A stretch of DNA of 64,000 bases from Edaphochlamys debaryana (GCA_016858145.1 JAEHOE010000062.1:124001-188000); one strand, 5' to 3'. Numbered from the stretch's first letter, positions 1 to 13,463 are shown. A program made the numbers and translations. The notes: generated by a model from the letters alone, not told the origin.

Positions 1-50
1 CTCACTACCCCACAACAAGCAACCACTCACCCAACCCCGCTCGCCCCCAG

Positions 51-1994
51 GCCCTGCATTCTGACCGATGAGCCGCCCCCGCCGCCCCCGCCGCCGCCCG
101 CGCTCGGCTACTGGCGCTACACCCCTGTGCACGGCTGCATGGGACACGACTGCGAGACCGACTTCTGCAACGAAGTCAGCTGCAGAGCTGGGAAGCCGGA
201 CGAACACGTGTAAGCAAAGGGCCATGTCAGAGGGGCGTTAGTCTGGGGGGTGTTCTGCTCTGTACGGTACGTCCTGATGCCTGGATGCCCCTGGAGGGTC
301 CGATTAAGGGCTCTGAGGCAGGCAGGGGCTCCTGACTGCAACCCTGGTGGTGCGCGGCTCGCTCGCTCGGAGCTAGCACAGTCGTTCAACCGGGCCCGCG
401 CGCTGTCCCCGTGGTGCCACACTGCACGCGCCTGGGCCTGCCCGCGCCTGGGCCTGGACCTGGACCTGGGCCTGGATGGGCCTGCCCGCACCCCGACCTT
501 GCCGCGTGCCACGCCGCCACCCGCTGGAATCTGCCCGCAGGTGTGAGACCCAGTGGTATGAGGAGTTCGGAGGGAAGGCGTGCCCGGAGGGCTACGCACC
601 CAGCAACCCCTTCCCCTTCGCCACGGACTGCATGTGTGAGACGAGCCTCGATCGATGGGACCGCAGGCTCAGGACTTTGCTCAAGTCTTGTCCGTCAGTC
701 TGGGCAGTTTGGGTTTAGGGTTGAGGGCTTGATGTGCAGGTGGTGTGGCCGTTTGCCCGTGTGGCCGCAGGGACCGGATGCGAGTTCGGAGGCTGTCCGT
801 AAGTAGGGTACCGGTGCTCAGCGTGCATGGCCATTACGTACACATGACGTGTACGACTAGGCGCTGAACTTGTCACGCAAGCCCCGCCCGTGACCTTGGG
901 CGTCCCTTGACAAGCTTCCTTCCCGGTTACTCACAGGAGTGGTTACGTCCAGCAGGAAAGCAAGGACTGCGCCTGGTACCAGCCCACAAACGGTGGGGCG
1001 GAGCCTCCGGCTGGGCGAGCCGAGCGAGCGGAGACATGTAGCGAACGGCACCGGGCGGGGGCCTGACAGGGGCTTGGGAGGGGGCCCGTGCAGCCGCGGT
1101 GGGCACTTGAGGCAGCACAGCGGGTTTCAGGTTGAGGCTGGGACGTTGCGCCCCTTTGTTTCCGCGGCCGCCTGCTCTCCGCTTCGTCATCACGCACGGG
1201 CTTAGGGGACAGGTCCCTATGAGTTTTCACTCCCTCACTCCCTTCCCCCCACGCGCACGTGCCCCCCCAGAGAAGTGCTGCAAGACCATCTGGCTCATCA
1301 ACTGCCGCAGATTGCTGCCCTGTGATGCTGAATGGATCGCCTACCCGTCCAGTGAGCGGTTGTCGGTTGGGCGTTGCTTGGCATACGATGGGCCGCACAG
1401 CCTGATAAGGAGGCAGGTCTCAAGTCCTATGCCTCTCGTTTCTCTGCAGGTCTCCCCCCGTCACCGCCCCCACCCTCTCCACAGCCGCCCTTCTCTCCAC
1501 CCCCACCCCCGCCCCCTCCGCCACCGCCCCCAAAGCCGCGCCCACCCAGCCCGCCTCGCCCGTCCCTCCCACCTCGCCCTTCCCTCCCACAAGCGCCCAG
1601 CCCCAAGCCCCCGTCGCCCCCCATGCCACCCCGCCCCCCGTTTCCCCCTTCTCCTCCCCCGCCGCCGCCTTCCCCTAGGCCCTCGCCACCCAAGCCCCCT
1701 CTACCCTCCAGAAAGTCAATTCCCCCGCGTCAACCCCCATTCATGCCCTCCGTCCTCCAGCCCCCCCCACCGCCACCGCCTCCCCGGCGTCGCCCTCCCC
1801 GCCCAGCACGCAAGCCACCTGCTCCCAAGCCGCCTCCTAAGACCCCGTCCCCTCCTCGTCCGCCCAGCCGCCGCCGGCCCCCGCGGCCGACCCGCCTGCC
1901 CCCGGCCGTCAAGCCGTCGCCCCGTAGTCCGCCCTCACCTCGCCCTCCCCCTGTGCGCAAGCTTCCGCCCCCATCCCGCCAGCCCCCTCCATAA
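51..1994 (+). CDS. Cys-rich hydroxyproline-rich (cell-wall type) glycoprotein, 3' end
   Basis: The visible exons are 51-209, 541-635, 771-798, 937-992, 1271-1351 and 1450-1994. They join in frame to the last 320 residues; the gene starts left of the window. The first part is rich in Cys and aromatic residues (clusters such as GCMGHDCETDFC and KCCKTIW) after a run of ten prolines. The last exon is almost entirely PPSPP, PPPP and PRPPS repeats ending in SRQPPP. Such tails are the hydroxyproline and arabinosylation substrate of volvocine extracellular-matrix proteins, so a secreted wall or matrix role is inferred. I do not recognise a catalytic domain in the Cys-rich part, and it does not look like a canonical pherophorin domain. 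The 28-nt exon at 771-798 is supported by frame and by two cysteines, but is the weakest junction. The signal peptide would lie outside the window. Confidence 0.72.
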
Positions 1995-3101
1995 GCTCAT
2001 TACAGCTAGCAGCGTGCAATGAGTGCTTCGCCGAATTGCACGACATAGTGCTATATACCCTTCTGCTGTATGCAATTTGCCATGCGGAATGGGGAGGAAG
2101 CTCTCACATTCCTGTCGAGATGGGTCAAGTGGATGCCTCTGTCGGCAGGATATATATAAATGCGTGGGATGAAAGCAACCTGACGTGCGTGATGTATGGT
2201 AGGCAGAGCAGATTGACTGGGGAGAGCGAGGTGCTATCGTGCACGCAATGCTACGTAGAGTGGATGCGGCCACGCATAATTCATGGGTACAGCCGTACGG
2301 ACGGTGTGCTGCTCCTGCCATGATGTGATGCTCGTGTGCATTACATGAAGCTGAAGAAACGCTGCACGCAAGTTGCAATCACTGGTACCTCCAGTGCCCG
2401 GTACCTCGGCAACTCGATCGGGTATCAACCCCCCAGAAATAACCACGCACGATCTGGGACAAAAGCTTCCCGTCCGTGACGTGTGAGGTCTGACAATAAG
2501 CGCACGCACAGGCGAAGAACGCCTGTACCCTGCGGTATCAGGCCCTGCCAATGATAGAGTTGGTCACGTTGTAACTACCCCTGACCATGACCCCTGCAGC
2601 TGCCCTTGTCCCAACACCCGACTCCATGCGCTCCCTGACCCTGCAGCAGCAGCGCCAGCCCCGCCCAAGCACGCTGCTTGCCCCGATGCAGTCCTAGAGC
2701 GTCCAGCTGGGCTCTCGCCGGCCAAGGCCCAGCATCCACATTCCACGATAAAGTGCGACACCCGCACCACCCAAACAGCTGCTGTCACGCTAGCAAGGCC
2801 TCCGGCACCGAGCTACGACTCACCCCGCCTGCAGGCAGGCGGTGTGCTGCTCTCCATCAGGTCTCCCAACATCAGCACTAGTCAACAAGCGACGCACACG
2901 GCCACTCGGCACGTCACGGCAGCGTGCTGCTCCCCGATCCTTCCAGGTCCAGGTCCACCCTGATCCAGGTCCAGATCCAGGTCCACCCCTCCATGCGTCC
3001 ACTGCGCCCAGCTCCCCCGTCGAGGTACCACAAACCTCGCCTGCAGGCGGCGACCTGCTCTCCAGGTCTCCAGCAAAGGCCCGTACACCCAGCTCGCTCC
3101 C
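1995..3101. other. Convergent 3' intergenic region
   Basis: This holds the long 3' UTR of the glycoprotein gene and the 3' flank of CLASP on the other strand. No coding exon was recognised. A short GGTCCA/GATCCA hexamer array lies at about 2943-2990. No TGTAA motif for the minus-strand CLASP transcript was seen. Confidence 0.5.
2570..2574 (+). terminator. TGTAA polyadenylation motif for the glycoprotein gene
   Basis: A TGTAA motif lies about 575 nt downstream of the stop at 1994. TGTAA is the usual poly(A) signal of volvocine algae. It is the first one found on this strand after the gene. Confidence 0.5.
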
Positions 3102-6100
3102 TCACACTGGCGCCGGGCCCCGCAGCACCGAGCCCACGACCAGGGGGTGGTCCGCGGGGTTCTGCTCCGCCGCCACCACGGTCACTCCGTGCAGCTTGAG
3201 GTAGTAGATGCAGAGCAGGTTGTAGGAGGAGGAGGCCAGCACCTGGAGCACGTCGCGGACCCTGGGGGGGGTGGGGTTGCAGTGCAGTTGGGTGGGTGGG
3301 GGTTGAGGATTGCGTTGTGAGGCAAGAAAAGGGAGGCGACAGGAGGGGGCAGGGCAGGACGAGGTGTAGGCGCGTTTGCGAGCCAAACACCGGGGGGTAC
3401 GGGTGGTGCACCGCCGTGAGGGCTGTCGAGTGCGAAGAAATGCAGAGCGGAAGCAGCACACGAGTTGTTACGCCCCGTCCACACCCCCAGGCCTCACCCG
3501 TGACCCAGGCGGTACCACAGGTCCGCCAGAGTGATGACTGCTCCCCGCCGCACGCTGGTCTCTGCGGGGCCAGACGCAAGAGAAGCGGTGAAGGGGCGGG
3601 GCAGATCGGTGCAAGCCTCATGCATGGCGGCGATGGGGTCGGGCAGGGCGCTGCCACCGTACCCTCCCCGACGAGCGCTTAGAGAGGGAGAGCCCGGGAG
3701 CCCGGGGCGGAGCACCATGGGAAGCCCCGCCCCCAACCCCACGCCGCACCCGCTCCCCCCACCTGTGTCGGAGAGGTTTGACACGAGGGCCTCCAGCAGG
3801 CTGGCGCCGATCTCTGGGTGGGGCTGGAAGGTGAGGCGGTTCAGCTCCCGGCTGTCCAGCCTGGCAGGAGGCAGTTGGTGTGGGGACAGGGTCGGGTGTG
3901 GGTCATGGAGAGTCCTTGGAGGGAGGAGAGCGCTGCGAGGGTCGAAGCGATGCGCCTCTCACCCGAATACCAGCACCCCGTCCCTTGGCCGGAGCAGCCG
4001 CCTCCCTGACATTCCCTTTCCCCCCGTCCTCGCGATCCCGTGCCTGGCCCTCCCGGAGCCTCATGTGCCCTCCGCCCTTTCCTCCCTCTGCCCCCGCCTC
4101 CCCCCTAGCCGCCGGCACCGTCACCTCCCCTTCGGTCGGTCCGTCGCTTGCCTGACACACCCCTTCCTGTCCTCGCCCCCGCGCGCGGCCCTCCCGGAAC
4201 CTCATGTGCCCTCAGCCCCCCGCCTACCCTTCCCCCTCCCCACCTGGCCGCCAGCTGGCGCACGCCGTCCATGACCGCCCCCAGCCGCGCGCCCTTGTCG
4301 CCCGACCGCCGGTGCGCCTCGCGCTCCCGCGGGAGCGCCGCCGCCAGCAGCGCCAGCCCCGGCCGGGGCGAGCAGGCCGCCAGGAGCGAGCGAAGCGCGG
4401 CCGAGGCGCTCAGCGACACCTGGACGAGGGAATGGGGGCGCGATGGGTTGGGGTGTTAGGAGTGACGAGGGAGGCAGTGGGTCTGGGTCCGGTTACGCGG
4501 TGCCCCGTGGATGCAGGAGGCCCAAGCCCCAGGCCCGCGGCAATCACTGTACTGAGCTCCTCAGCAGCACACCCGCATGGTGTGGTGTCGCCCACATCGC
4601 TCACCTCCTTGGCCGCGTCCCCCACGCCCCCCAGCATGAGACCCGTCTGCGCCTCCAGGTTGGCGTCCGTGAAGAGCTGCGGCTGCGCGGCCTGCAGCTC
4701 GCGGAGCAGCGCGAAGGACACGGCGCGCACGGAGCGGGCGGGGTGCTGGGACCAGGAGTGGGCGTCCACCATGAGCTGATGAAGGGGTTGGAGTGGGGGA
4801 TGGGGAGGGGGAAAGGGAGGGATGAGAGGAGATAGGGGAGAGATGGTAGAAGAGGGCAGCAACAAAGGACAGCAAGACCGCCAGGCCTAGGAGTGGGCGT
4901 CCACCATGAGCTGATCGAGGGCTCGGTGGCGAGGGTGGGGGACGGAAAAAGTGGGCAGACAGGACCGTGCACAAGAGGCATGGCTCACCAGCGGGAAAGT
5001 CCGGAGCCAGACGTCTCGGCCGCACCGCTCTGCCGCCTCCGCCAGGTGCTCCATAACCGTCGTAACCGCCTCCTGGTGCCGTACGTCCAGCGCGCCGTTG
5101 ACCGTTGCCCCCACCGCGGCGCCAACCGCCGCGCGCGCAGCGTCCAGCAGCTGCCCGAGGAAGAGCAGTTGGGCGTTGGGCTCCGTGGGTACGGGCAACG
5201 CCGGCCGCCGTTGACCGTTGGGCGTTAGTGGGCTCCGGCCCGACCCTGGCAGACCGAAGCCGCTCTTGCCGCTTGCAGTCCCCGTGCCGCTGTACGGGCC
5301 GGGCCCCGGCCCCTGGCTCAAGCCCTGGCCAGAGGCCTGTGCGTAGTAGGACCCGGACGGGGCTGGGGGTGGCGTCCCGCCGGAATGGGAGAAGGGGGCG
5401 GCGCAAGGCCCGCTGCCGGAGGCGCTGGCGGGGTAGGCTGACACGGCCCCGTAAGGGTCCGCGGCGCTGGTGGAGGCGGGTGCGGGCCAGGCCTGCTGCG
5501 GGGGCGGCAGCCCCTGGCCCTGCGGCCCAGGGCCCCATGGCCCCACCGCCCCTGCAGCGGGTCCTGAGCCCATCGGCCCTGAGGGCCCGCCGGAGGCTGG
5601 GCCGGTTGCTGAGGCCGGGCCAGGCCCGGGGCCGGCCGTGGGAAGGGGCGCGGGGTAGATGGCGGAGGGCAGCTGGCGCCGGGAGTCGGAGGTGGAGGCG
5701 GGGGGCGCGCCGGAGAGGGAGAGGGAAGCCACCTGGGCGGCGGCGGCCTGGGCGGTGAGGTTCACAGTGCCGGTGAGGTTGGCGGTGGAGGAGGGGACGG
5801 CGGGCGGCAGGGAGCCGCTGGTGACGGTAGCGCCCGGGTGGGGTCCCAGAGAGGAGGTGAGGGTTGTGGCGGTGGAGGAGGTGGTGGCGTGCAGGGGCCC
5901 GCTGACCAGGGCCGCGGTGGCGGGGCTCTGGAGCAGGAAGCGCCGCAGCGGGGCCTGCGGGCGGTGCAACATGGGAGGGCAGCGTCTGGAGTCACGCGCT
6001 GGTGATGAAAACGCTGGCGGACCGTGACCACCGCCTCTGCCCCGGCCCTCGGAGGCACCATTCGCTAGCGTGCGCTAGCAATCCCTTCCATGTCCCACCC

Positions 6101-9100
6101 ACCCACCCGCCCAGTCTGTCCGCACTGAACGCATTCCGCCCCTGCCATACTCCTGCCCCCCGCCCGCTCACCGCGTCGGCGCTGTTGTGCTGGTAGGCCA
6201 CGTAGTTGACCGCCTCCCGCGCGGGCGCCCCGCCGCAGCCCAGCAGCACCTCCAGGGCCTCGGCGGCGCGGCGGCGCAGGTCGGGCAGGCGGTCCTCCAG
6301 CAGGGGCGCCAGGCGCACCAGCCAGTGCCTGTGTGGGGGTTGGCAGCGGAGGGAGCGACATGGGAAGTGCGTCCGGGCACGAGTAAGGAGAATCGACCAG
6401 CGAGTCCTCGGCCGGTATGGAGGCTGGGCTGGAGAGCGGGAAGCTAAGCCAAGGAGTCAATCCACCCTGGGTTTGCTGGCTGTGTTCCCAAGACGCCGGT
6501 CGGCGGGAGGTGAGCCCGGCCGTGTCTCTCACCGCAGGTGGTTGGTGCTGAGGGCGCCCCAGCGGGGGCACTGAGCCACGAAAAACTCGAGCGCTGCCTG
6601 CTTGCCGCGCGGCAGCTTGACGATGTCCAGGGACTTGCTGAGGGCGGGCAGCAGCGCGTCGGGCCGGAAGGCCTGGCCGCACTCTGTGGGTTTGGGAATT
6701 GGGGCAGCGCGACAAGTGCGTTTGAGTGGGTTGCCAGATGAGGCGCTGCTTTTGATGGGGTTGAGGGTTTGTAGGGCGGGGACAAGAGGTTGCAGTAGGG
6801 GGGGAGAGTGCAGGTTTGGACGCTTAGCCTAAGCACGCCCTTCTCCCGCCATGCCTGTGCCCCCGCGCGCCCCGCCCGACCCGGCCGCTCACCACTCAGC
6901 ACCTCGGCGCACTGCCCCCGCACGCCCTCCTTGCCCTCCGCGCCCTTCCCCAGCAGCGCCGGCAGCAGGCGGTCCAGCTGCGGCTCCAGCGCGCGGCCCT
7001 GGCCGCAGCGGAGCACATCGCTCAGCAGCGACAGCGCCGCGGACAGGACCTGGGGACAGAGGGGGGGTAGAGCCGGGCCACGGAACGGGTTAGCGCGGCA
7101 TTAATCCAGGCCACGGACTGCGCGGCGGCGGCGGACAGGAGCTGCGGACCCGGGGCAAACAGATGGAGGGCATAGGGCCACGTGGAGATGAACCCTGGCT
7201 TGCTCGTCAGCAGCGCGCTTGATGGAAGCATCCGGAGCTCCTGCCACGCTGCTCAACTTGTGATGTGGTGCTATATGCTGTGTGAGGCCCCTGGACTGGA
7301 GCCGGTGAGACCAGCAGATCTGTGGTCGTGTGCACGCTTGAGCCCCCGCAACTCGCCTTTTGGTGGGGGTCGTCCAGGGCCTCCAGCAGCCGCTCCCGCA
7401 CCCGCTCCAGCGCCTGCCCCACGCGCTCCGGCTCTGCGGGGGCCACTGCACCGTGGCCCAGGCACGCAAACTCCGCACCCCCGCCCGGGGCGGACGCGCG
7501 GACGTTGGCTGCCAGCGCCGTGAGCGCGTCGACCTGTGCGCGCGGGCCGGGGCGGATGGAAGAAGGTACGGAGGCATGGGTCAGTGTGTCATATGACACG
7601 CGCGCCCGGGCCGCAGGCTTTCCTTGAGTGGGGTTGCGGAGGACGGAGCGCAGGGTGGAGCCCAGACGACGCGCTCGCTCGCAGGGCCACACCCGTGCGG
7701 AGTCCCAGTGAAGGCTGGGGCAGGGAGGGCAAGGAAGGTTTTGGACGCTTGGCAGAGTCTGCCTACCTTCTCGTTCCACGTGCGGGGTCCGCCGAGGATG
7801 ACGGCCACGACCCGGGATAGGGGCACGAGGCCGGTGAGGGGGAGCATCCCCGGCGGCAGTGGGCCCGAGGCAGTGCCAGGCTCCGTGCTGCCTCCGCCGC
7901 CGCCGCCCGTAGAGGAAGCAGCAGCGCCCCCGCTGCTGATGCGCTCGTTGGAGTACCCAGGGTGGGAGTGCCGACCGGAGGAGGTCGACGTGCCTGCACG
8001 AGGGAACACCGGAGGGTAGGGAAGGGTTTCGAGTCATACATTGGGAGCCTTCGCATGGCCCATGCCCCAAAGAAGGCGAGTAGCATGCCGTCTCCTCAGC
8101 CCTGACAGAAGGACAGACCAGGCCATGCAAGCAGTACCCTATGGATCCCAACCGGTTTCCGCAAAGCAAACAGAGGGTGCTAAAGCACAAGGGCAGAAAG
8201 CTGCGCCGAATGCTGCTGGGCAAGGGCGCACGCGCCGGGGCAGCGATGGAGGAAGGGGCCGAGGCGTGGCGCGGTATCCATTACACGCCACGCGCCAGGC
8301 CCCCTCCTCCACCGCTGCACAGATGAAGAGGGGGCTGGGGCGATCCAGCAAGTCCGATCCCGCATAGCGGGGCGCCATCAAACCAAGCACCGTACACGCG
8401 GGAATCAAACGGCTCTATAAGACAGGGCCGTGAACGCCTACGCAATTACTGCGCCCGAAACGCTGCGTATAAACTGCCCTCGGTATGAACTATTGCTTGC
8501 TATAAATCACCCTTCAAGCTCCACACCCGCTCTGCGCTCTGCACCCCGCTGCTAACCCTCTGCCCACGGCCATCCCGCCCCTGCCCTCCAAGCCCTCAGA
8601 CCTGCCCCACCCCATTTTGCCACCTGCTGCTCCCGCACCCTGCCCTCAGCAGCTGCGGCTTGCACCCTCCCCCCGCCCCCCGTTACAGCCCCAGTGTGGC
8701 CAGTGGCCACTGCTTTGCAAGGTAAAGCTAAGACGTATGACGCACGGGCATCTAGCCTAGCATCCTCTACCCGCTTAACGCTGCTGCTGCCCCCGCTGCG
8801 TTCCATTTGCGCTACCCTCATCCGCGCCTCGCACTGCGCCGCGTTTCCGCAAGCCTAGCCCCCTTCAGCAGCTGAGGTACCCCGCATTCAGCCGAGCCTC
8901 CGATGCCTGACCTGGCGCCATGGGCGGCCGGCCGGAGTGCTGCTCCTGCGGCTGCTGTTGCGAAGGCGGTTGGGAAGGCATGGGCACGCGGCCGGCGGCG
9001 ATTGACGATTGGTCCACGGGCACCCGCTGCGGCAGATCGTACGGCAGGGCAGACATGCGCGGCCGCCGGAGCGCCGCTGCACGGGCCTGAACGGCGGGGT

Positions 9101-12100
9101 CCACTGCGCGCAACGGCATTTGAAAAAGCGGGACAAAGCGGGACAAAGCGAATTCAGGAGCGCACACGGCGATCTGGGCCTGTGCGATCGGCTCTGTGCG
9201 CACGATGCATCCTGCACTTCCGTACTAGGTACATGCGGGCGGCAAACACCCAGCGCTCCCTAAGTATCCCGCCTTACCTTGCAGGGAGCTGCTGCTGCTG
9301 GGCTCTCCCAGGAGGGCGGTGAGGTCGGCCGAGCCGCCGGGGATGCGGCCGGGCGGCATGCCGAGAGACTTGCGGCTGGAGCGCCCGGCAGCGCCGCCGC
9401 CGCTTGAGCCCGCCAGCCGCGACCCCGCCCCTAGGCTCGGCGCAGGGCCACTCGCGGAGGATGGCTCTGCGGGTGAGTCAGCCACGTAGGCCGGCGCGGC
9501 GGAGGCACCCGAGATGCTGGTGCGGCCGGCCGGCCGGCGGGGCGCAAAGAGCGTGGCGGTCGAGGAGGGCTCGGCGGCCGGCGCCGAGGGCTGCTCGCGC
9601 CGCGGCGAAGGGCGCTGCCCCGGCACGGCGATGAAGATGCCGGCCGACTCGTCATCTGCGCAAGGACGAAGGAGTGGAATGAGCACTATTGAGATTTGCG
9701 TTGCGCCACACCTCTGGCATGCTAGGACAGGTGGTTCGCTAGACCTGCTGACTGACGGGTAACCACACAATTGCTTGGTGCCTAGACGCGTGCCCGTTTA
9801 CCCCGCACCTGCGGTCTTCTTAGCCAGGGCTTTCTTTGCGGCGATGGCCGCAGCGATGCTAGCGCGGCCCGACGCCGCTGACGCGGGCTTGGCTGCGGGA
9901 GGGTGGAGGGCGGGATGCAAGGTAGGCCAGGGCACCCTCAGCGACAAAGCGCACGGCAGTCTACCTGTCGTTCATGTGTGCTCCGCCCACTGGAAGGCGC
10001 ACCCTTGCCGACCCACATGCCCCATCATCCCTACCGACCCGACCCAGATCGGAAGCTTGACCGGAACCCCCACGGCCTTAGGCCGGCCAACTCACAGGCC
10101 TTGGCGGGCGCAGCAGCGCCCACCGCCGAGGCCAGCCTGTCCTGCAGCCCAGGGTCCAGGCGCCGCAGGAACGCAGCGGCACGGTCCGGCAGCGCCGAGT
10201 TGTACAGGGCCATGGCGGTGCGGCCAGCCTGCCGCGTCTCCCCCGCGGCGTCCTGCAACAGCCAGCAACGGAGCACAAAGACGGAGCGCAAGCACTGATG
10301 AGCTACAAAACTACGGTTCAACTATGGTGCAAGCAGCTGCTTGAGGAAAACGCGCCAGCCTCTGCACACGGGGAGTCGCGCCCGCACGCTCCCTGAAAAA
10401 CCGTCAGACCATCTTCGCGCCCACCTGCGCTGCGGCCTTGATGCCCCCCTCCACGGCCTCCAGGTTACGGCTCCACACGCTCACGTGCCAGTCCTCCAGG
10501 ATCTGCGGCGGAGGGGGTGTTTGGTAGTATGAGTAGCAGTAGGGTTGTGGTTGTGCACAGGTATCGCCGAGCATCGCATCGGCTCCGGCCGCCCCGCAAG
10601 CCTGCCGTCGGTACTGCATGTCCACCCGGCCCCGGAGCGGACCTCACCTGCACGAGGTACGTTGCGCCCCACTGGCGTGCCTTGGGGTTCTTCTCCTTGC
10701 AGATGCCGTCCGAGATAGCCTGGAACGACGGAAGCAGGGCAGCGAGTGTGAGGTGCTCAAACTGCGTCTCTCAGGCCGCCCCCCGTGCTGTACCGATAGT
10801 CAGTCACTGGCCTGCAGTCCTGAAGCCCTCCGGCCAACGGCCCCACCTGCAGCAGCCGGCTGGTCTGGCAGTGGCGCAGGATGGCGCGCACTCCCACGTC
10901 CGCGCTCTCGGCCATGACGGCCACCGTGATGACCAGCACGCCGAACAGCGTGGGCAGCAGCGCGATCGCGTGCGACTCGAAGCGCGGCCCCAGCGCCTGT
11001 GCCAGGACCCCGATCAGGTGGCAGCACTGCCGTGCGATGGAGGAACGCCGCTCCTTGAACTGCTGCGACAGGGCCTGCGCGGCGGGCGTCGGGTACAGGA
11101 CGGGCAAGGGTGAGCGCAGGCGAGGCGCGGACGACAGGAGGGAAGCATCAGGCTGCGCTGCTTCACTTGAGGTGCATGGCTGCACAGCGGTAACAGCACA
11201 CTGCTGGGCCACACGAGCGACGAGGCGCGCACCTGCGTGAGGCCCTTGAGGCAGTCGTGGAAGGCCTCGTACTCCAGTGCGCCGCCCAGCACCAGGCCCT
11301 CCACCTTCTGCATGGCCGCCATGCGCGCCAGCCAGTCGGCGCTGGGCGCCTGCGCCAGCTCCGCCGTCGCGGCCTCCAGCTCCGACCGCAGCTCCCGCTC
11401 CGAAGTGATGGGAATGGGGGTCACCGTGGGCAGCTCCCCGTCCACCGTGACGCCCCCGCTGTCCTTGAAGCCGCCCCGCTTCGCCGGGGCTGCAGCAGTG
11501 GAGGGTGCGGCGCCGGCCGCGGCGCCGCTTGCGCGCCGAGCGTCGGCGGCAGCGCGGGCAGGCGGCGCGGTGTCGTGTGCAGGCCCGGCTGTGCCGCTGC
11601 CGCTGAGCCGACCCGTGGCGTCCATGCCAGATGCAGGGGCGTAGTAGGGGCCTGCCCCGCCGCCGCTACTGCTGCTGGCGCTGCCGCTGGTGCGTGACTT
11701 GGTGGTGGTTGTGTCAGGGGCTGGCGTGGGTGCGGGTGCGTCGGAAACGCCCATGCGGGCCAGGGCCTGGCGTTGCTGCTCGGGGCGCAGGCTAGACGCC
11801 TGGACCGCGGTGAGGGCAGCTGCGGGCGCCTGGCGATATACCTCTGCTAGGCAGCCCGCCGCAGCGTCGCGCACCACTCTGGGGGACGGAGGAGCGACGG
11901 TGTTGATGAGGGGTGATGAGCGCGCGGGCAGCCCCTGGGTGTAGCAACTTGTAACACCCGCGGCGGTGCATGGGAAAGGCAAGCGCAGAGCCCCTCCCTC
12001 CAGCCCCGCTTACACGTCTGGGTCCTCCATCATGCGCACGACCTGCTTGATGACGGCGTTGTTCTGGTCCTTGCCGCCGAGGACGGCCGCGCCGCTTTTG

Positions 12101-13166
12101 CTAACCACCTGGTGGGACAGGGTAGAAGAGGGAGTGGTTGCACCGGAGAGCGGGAGCGTAAGGCGGCAGACGGTCGAAAGGAGTGCGAAGGTGCGCTACA
12201 GGCTCCTGACTTAGGGCAGGGATGTGCGGTGCGGTCAAGGTGCTGGGGCCCTTCGCGGTTGCTGCAGGGAGCCCCTGGTGCTATCCTTCGGGCACCCACA
12301 CGGCAGCCATATGTTGCCGACCTCCCAAGGAGAACGCACCTCAGCGAGCACCTCCAGCAGGCCCTGCTTAACCTTCCAGTTCTTGTGCTGCCAGCACGGC
12401 GAAAGCTTGTCGAGGACGAGCTCCGGACGAAGCGTCTGGAAGAGAGACACGAGCACGTTGAGAGCCTGTGCCCGCACCGGCTGTCGGCTGTCCCCGAGGC
12501 GCTCGGCCTGCGTGATGTGAAGAGGGACAGGTGAGGAGGAAGGAGTGGAGGTGGGCAGGGGTGATGTCCGGAGAGGGCTAGCAGGAAGGCAGGGTCCGGG
12601 GGTCGTAGGGGAAGCCCGACCCCTACAGGCCGCCCCAGCGCAGATGTTGTTCGGCAAGGACAGCCAGCAGGTCCAATGTGCCCTCGAAATGGGACGGGGC
12701 TAAAGGTTGCCTCTGCAGTCTCACCACGCACGGCACGAGCAGGTTGGCGTCGTGGGGGCTGAGCGGCGTGTCCGAACACTTTATCACCGCCTCGAGCGTC
12801 TCAAGAGCTTGGAGGGCGACCTGAGCAGAAAGCGGGGACGCGTCAGCAGCTGAGGGCGCCTCGCCGTTCTGCAACATTGAAGCGGAGACGGCGAATGCTG
12901 CAGCACCTTTGAGTTTGCGTCCACGAGCAGGCTGGGTGAGAGGTCCACAAGCTCGCTCAGCTCCACCTTGTTGAGACTGGTGCGCTTGAGCAGGGCCTAG
13001 CAACAGCGCAGACCTCAGTCAATTTTCGGCAAAGCTTGCGACAGCCGGGCCATTTCCGTGTCTCAGCTCTCACCTCGAGGCTATCCAGTCCAGACACAAC
13101 GCGCTGCTTGTTGCTGGCCCGCAGGTCCTGAACGATATCCTTCCACGCGTCGTCGGATGTGCTCAT
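3102..13166 (-). CDS. CLASP: CLASP, CLIP-associated microtubule-stabilising protein
   Basis: Twenty-five exons join in frame to 1639 aa (plant CLASP is about 1440 aa). From the start: 13074-13166, 12907-12996, 12725-12820, 12340-12507, 12014-12108, 11233-11878, 10847-11074, 10648-10719, 10425-10502, 10096-10252, 9809-9892, 9278-9655, 8912-9103, 7767-7993, 7357-7533, 6893-7049, 6533-6683, 6172-6328, 4989-5954, 4605-4775, 4244-4419, 3963-4001, 3763-3860, 3498-3561, 3102-3261. Residues 1-200 form a TOG/HEAT array (ending VVVRDAAAGCLAEVY). Residues from about 318 to 575 match the CLASP_N TOG domain. A Ser/Arg-rich linker follows, as in proteins that bind microtubule plus ends. HEAT-like helices then resume, interrupted by a 322-residue Ala/Pro/Gly-rich exon. 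CLASP stabilises growing plus ends and orients spindle and cortical arrays. The intron after 7357 has a GC donor. The 39-nt exon 3963-4001 is the least certain, and intron 13 (7994-8911) holds nothing recognisable. The start is the first ATG; the frame is open upstream but lacks another. Confidence 0.88.
4754..4915 (-). repeat. 27-bp exact direct repeat duplicating a CLASP splice acceptor
   Basis: The same 27 bases occur at 4754-4780 and 4889-4915. The first copy is the true acceptor and start of the exon encoding LMVDAHS. The second sits in the upstream intron, 78 nt from that intron's donor. If used, it encodes the same seven residues and then a TAG stop. Confidence 0.85.
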
Positions 13167-13463
13167 CGTGTCCGGCTGTCCATAATAAACGTCACGGAGG
13201 CTGTAAGATAGTGCCAACGCACTCAGGTGAGACAGACGCTACTTGTGAGGGGACGGGGCTTGGCACAGGCCTACCTGGGGCGATTCAAGCTGGGGGTCAT
13301 TGACCCCATGCAGCTTGCCAACGAGGCTCCACCCCTTGCTTCAAGCAGTAGTTATACGAGTGCATCTTATGGAACCCTTCTGAACTGGAGTTAGGCTCAC
13401 GCGTGGTGTGCTTAGGGCTTGTTCCGACGCGTGTGCGTGCAGGGGCCCTGGGCCAGGGCTGCG
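13167..13463. promoter_or_regulatory. Bidirectional promoter region of CLASP and MON1
   Basis: The 297 bp between the two start codons must hold both 5' UTRs and both promoters, since the genes are head-to-head. No clear TATA box or named element was identified. Confidence 0.5.

Noticed and set aside
13167..13217. Upstream extension of CLASP beginning at a TTG
   Set aside because: The frame is open but has no ATG; MSTSDDAWKD at 13166 is the first ATG.
13419..13463. Upstream extension of MON1 from a TTG at 13419
   Set aside because: Not an ATG; MDTTDEPV at 13464 is the first ATG in frame and the region is not conserved anyway.
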